Both the position numbers and the translations under genes were made by a program. Positions 62,230 through 64,000 of a stretch of 64,000 nt of DNA are shown here, piece by piece. Origin of the DNA: Alloprevotella sp. Lung230 (GTDB lineage: Bacteria; Bacteroidota; Bacteroidia; Bacteroidales; Bacteroidaceae); the NCBI RefSeq assembly GCF_014385435.1, contig NZ_JACSUD010000010.1, forward strand, positions 1 through 64,000. The letters are read 5' to 3'. Positions within the stretch are counted from its first letter, which is position 1; each line of letters opens with the position of its first letter. The notes under the pieces were generated by a model. The model was not told the origin of the DNA. It did not search any database and saw only the letters and a program-made list of their open reading frames with translations.

Positions 62230-63414
62230 TTATTTAATCACCTTCTTACCATTGATGATGAAGATGCCCTTAGTGGCATTTTCTACGCGACGACCGCTGA
62301 GGTCGAAAATACCTTGCTGTACCTTACCGGTAGAGAGGCTTTCGATAGCAGAGGGAGTGCCTGTAATCTTGAAGTTCTTCACTTCCCAAGTGGAAGCATC
62401 CTTAGTGGTACTGATGTACTTGAAGCCGAACTGTACTGTCTTGCCATTGTAGGCGCTCAAATCAATTTCACCGGATGACACATAGTTCCAAGACTTACCA
62501 TCGCTGTATGTGGGGATGGTGAGTTGCTGCCATGCGCCGGTTTTTCCTTCGCGCACCCAAAGGGTGTGTTCTTCTTCCACCTTTTTGAAGTATCTTGCAG
62601 CATGGTCGAACGCCAATTTATTGTTTTTTGTCAAAGTGATTTCGGGAGAAATAGCCCAAGCTTCAGCAGCATACTTGTTAGACTTAACAAAAGCCGAAGC
62701 TTTCAAACCATATTTAGCGTCTTGTGCCCAAACGTGGCTAAGACCTTTGGGGAGAGTACCTTGTTCGAGGGTCCAACCATCAGCATTGTCGGTGAGTGCC
62801 TTTGAGTAGATTTCATCGCCGGTAGGAGTGGGGGTAGGCGTAGGGTCAGGTGTAGGATCAGGAGTTACGCTACCGCCATTAGTGGTGGTGAGCATAGCAT
62901 CGTCTACGAAGATAGAACCAGCTCCCTTGTCGTTACGCAAAATAACCCAAACGGTGCTGTCGCCTTGGAGTGAGAAGTTGTATTTGACTTCTGTCCAGCT
63001 GTCTTTAGAAAGTGCTGTTTTGGCAGAATAGTTATAGTTGCTGGTCTTAATGGCACCATCATCTTCACAAACGTAACCTCCCAAAGCGTGCTTGCCATTA
63101 ACTGCGCCCTTAGCCCAGAAAGTCAGTGTATAGTCGCCTTTCTTGAGGGAAAGTTTCTGTGACAAACGAACATTGCTGAACTTACCTTTATTGGAGACTT
63201 CCGTGATTTCAGCACCGTGACCTGTGCGGCCGGTAGCTTGCTTCACTTCTACATTGGTGGCAGTTGGAGCTTCTTTTGAGCCTTTTGCACCCCAGGCGGC
63301 CAAATTGTTGCCGTTCCATTTTTCAAAATCACCGTTTTTCAGAAGATTGCTTTGCGCAAAACCAGTGAAAGTAGCTGTTGCAGCCACGAGAAGAGTGAGT
63401 AAAGTTTTTTTCAT
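62230..63414 (-). CDS. Secreted carbohydrate-binding/adhesin-like protein with C-terminal sorting motif
   Basis: 394 residues. Signal peptide MKKTLLTLLVAATATFTGFAQ. A first beta-sandwich (about 22-180, NLLKNGDFEKWNGNNLAAW..., SIFVDDAMLTTT) looks like a CBM4/9 or galactose-binding-like domain. A Pro-Thr linker (PDPTPDPTPTPTPTGD) leads to a second domain (about 205-345, cleaved-adhesin-like: AWAISPEITLTKNNKLAFDH). The C-terminus GIFDLSGRRVENATKGIFIING-KKVIK is a sorting motif like that of the GH20 at 15621. No catalytic residues recognised. It lies upstream of the GH20 gene but has its own promoter; a shared glycan target is plausible. Confidence 0.75.
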   Translation of the reverse strand: MKKTLLTLLVAATATFTGFAQSNLLKNGDFEKWNGNNLAAWGAKGSKEAPTATNVEVKQATGRTGHGAEITEVSNKGKFSNVRLSQKLSLKKGDYTLTFWAKGAVNGKHALGGYVCEDDGAIKTSNYNYSAKTALSKDSWTEVKYNFSLQGDSTVWVILRNDKGAGSIFVDDAMLTTTNGGSVTPDPTPDPTPTPTPTGDEIYSKALTDNADGWTLEQGTLPKGLSHVWAQDAKYGLKASAFVKSNKYAAEAWAISPEITLTKNNKLAFDHAARYFKKVEEEHTLWVREGKTGAWQQLTIPTYSDGKSWNYVSSGEIDLSAYNGKTVQFGFKYISTTKDASTWEVKNFKITGTPSAIESLSTGKVQQGIFDLSGRRVENATKGIFIINGKKVIK

Positions 63415-63444
63415 AAGATCGTGTTTTTTGATGAATTAAGGTTG

Positions 63445-63477
63445 CAAATATAGGGATTTATTTCTGAAAGCACCAAG
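63445..63477 (-). promoter_or_regulatory. Promoter of the carbohydrate-binding protein gene
   Basis: Minus strand CTTG, 21 nt, TATATTTG, 30 nt before the ATG at 63414. The rest of the divergent gap to 63687 shows no gene. Confidence 0.7.
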
Positions 63478-63687
63478 CCTTTTAGCGAATTAACGAGGAA
63501 AACGATGCTTTTTCTGGAAAAATGTGGATAAAAAAGCGTATAAAGTCGGGAAGAGACCTTGTGGGTTTCGTGGAAAACGATTACTTTTGCTTCCTGTGCC
63601 AACCCATCGTCTTCTTTATTTTTTAGAAGAAAAGAACAAGGCTTGTGTTGGGTTTCTTTTTTGCTTTTTATTAAAATCTCCTCCATC

Positions 63688-64000
63688 ATGAATCTCATAT
63701 CCTCAATCACTTCTTATATTACTGCGTTGCGGTGGAAGCAGGTTGCGCAGGACGTACTGAAAATTGCACGCATTGCGGTGAAAGCCATGCAGCAACGCTC
63801 TCTCACCACCAATGTGGCAGCACTCACCTACACCACCGTACTATCTGTGGTGCCGCTGCTGGCGCTTATTTTAGCACTGGGACGTGGCTTCGGGTTGGAA
63901 CAATACATTGAAATGCAACTGCGCTCCAACCTGAATGTACAGGAGAATGTCATCGACCAACTGATGGGGTTTGCCAATTCCTATATCGCTCGCACGCAGG
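63688..64000 (+). CDS. YihY/BrkB (UPF0761) family membrane protein (3' partial)
   Basis: 104 codons before the window ends, reading from ATG at 63688 (MNLISSITSYITALRWKQVA). The segment SLTTNVAALTYTTVLSVVPLLALILALG is the first membrane region and family signature of YihY/BrkB proteins (once misnamed ribonuclease BN). Inner membrane protein of uncertain function. Truncated by the window edge. Confidence 0.85.
   Translation, partial: MNLISSITSYITALRWKQVAQDVLKIARIAVKAMQQRSLTTNVAALTYTTVLSVVPLLALILALGRGFGLEQYIEMQLRSNLNVQENVIDQLMGFANSYIARTQ

Overview
This is a chromosomal window from a member of the Bacteroidota, most likely Bacteroidales and probably close to Prevotellaceae; I cannot name the species. 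The evidence is -7 promoter boxes of the form TAnnTTTG (often with TTTG 19-21 nt upstream), few Shine-Dalgarno sites, GLPGLI-family proteins, DUF5686 and TonB-dependent outer membrane proteins with carboxypeptidase-regulatory N-termini, HmuY and BtuG lipoproteins, and short C-terminal sorting motifs ending in NGxKVxxK.

Layout. 1-3.4 kb: formate genes (pflA, truncated by the window edge; fhs) with a Kdo/WaaP-type kinase. 3.5-7.2 kb: an outer membrane receptor and its GLPGLI partner. 7.2-18.9 kb: an accessory island holding an IS30 remnant, an EcoR124I-like type IC restriction-modification locus (hsdM, ORF6N gene, small ORF, hsdS, hsdR) and a large secreted GH20 hexosaminidase. 18.9-21.4 kb: a second, broken copy of the receptor/GLPGLI region, so the island lies between direct repeats exactly 12,997 bp apart. 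22.2-33.5 kb: housekeeping genes (DUF5686 protein, recO, tRNA-Glu, rpsT, ruvB, ybeY, topA, aroK, speA). 34.0-39.5 kb, minus strand: recJ, recQ, a SpmA-SpmB-type membrane protein, ridA. 39.9-45.0 kb: a five-gene heme-acquisition operon (HmuY/HmuR type). 46.4-55.3 kb: DEAD-box helicase, U32 protein, HAD phosphatase, ribF, CPBP protease, dus, aminopeptidase P. 55.4-58.8 kb: cobalamin riboswitch, BtuB-like receptor and BtuG-like propeller. 59.7-63.4 kb: a second GH20 enzyme and a carbohydrate-binding secreted protein. 63.7 kb to the edge: start of a YihY/BrkB membrane protein.

The most unusual content is non-coding. Five intergenic loci (about 8.1, 21.6, 33.8, 46.2 and 59.3 kb) carry related composite repeats. 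Each has a 210-285 bp core with long imperfect terminal inverted repeats starting in CGCGCG tracts. Beside each core is a short array of a CTCAGAGGTAG-like word spaced at exactly 21 bp. Three loci also carry a third conserved block. A separate 416-bp unit is repeated 2.3 times in tandem at 45.0-46.0 kb. The second strong signal is in hsdS, which combines an in-frame G8 tract between its two target-recognition halves with a 12-bp EAEL-type spacer repeat; this suggests two independent ways to switch the modification specificity.
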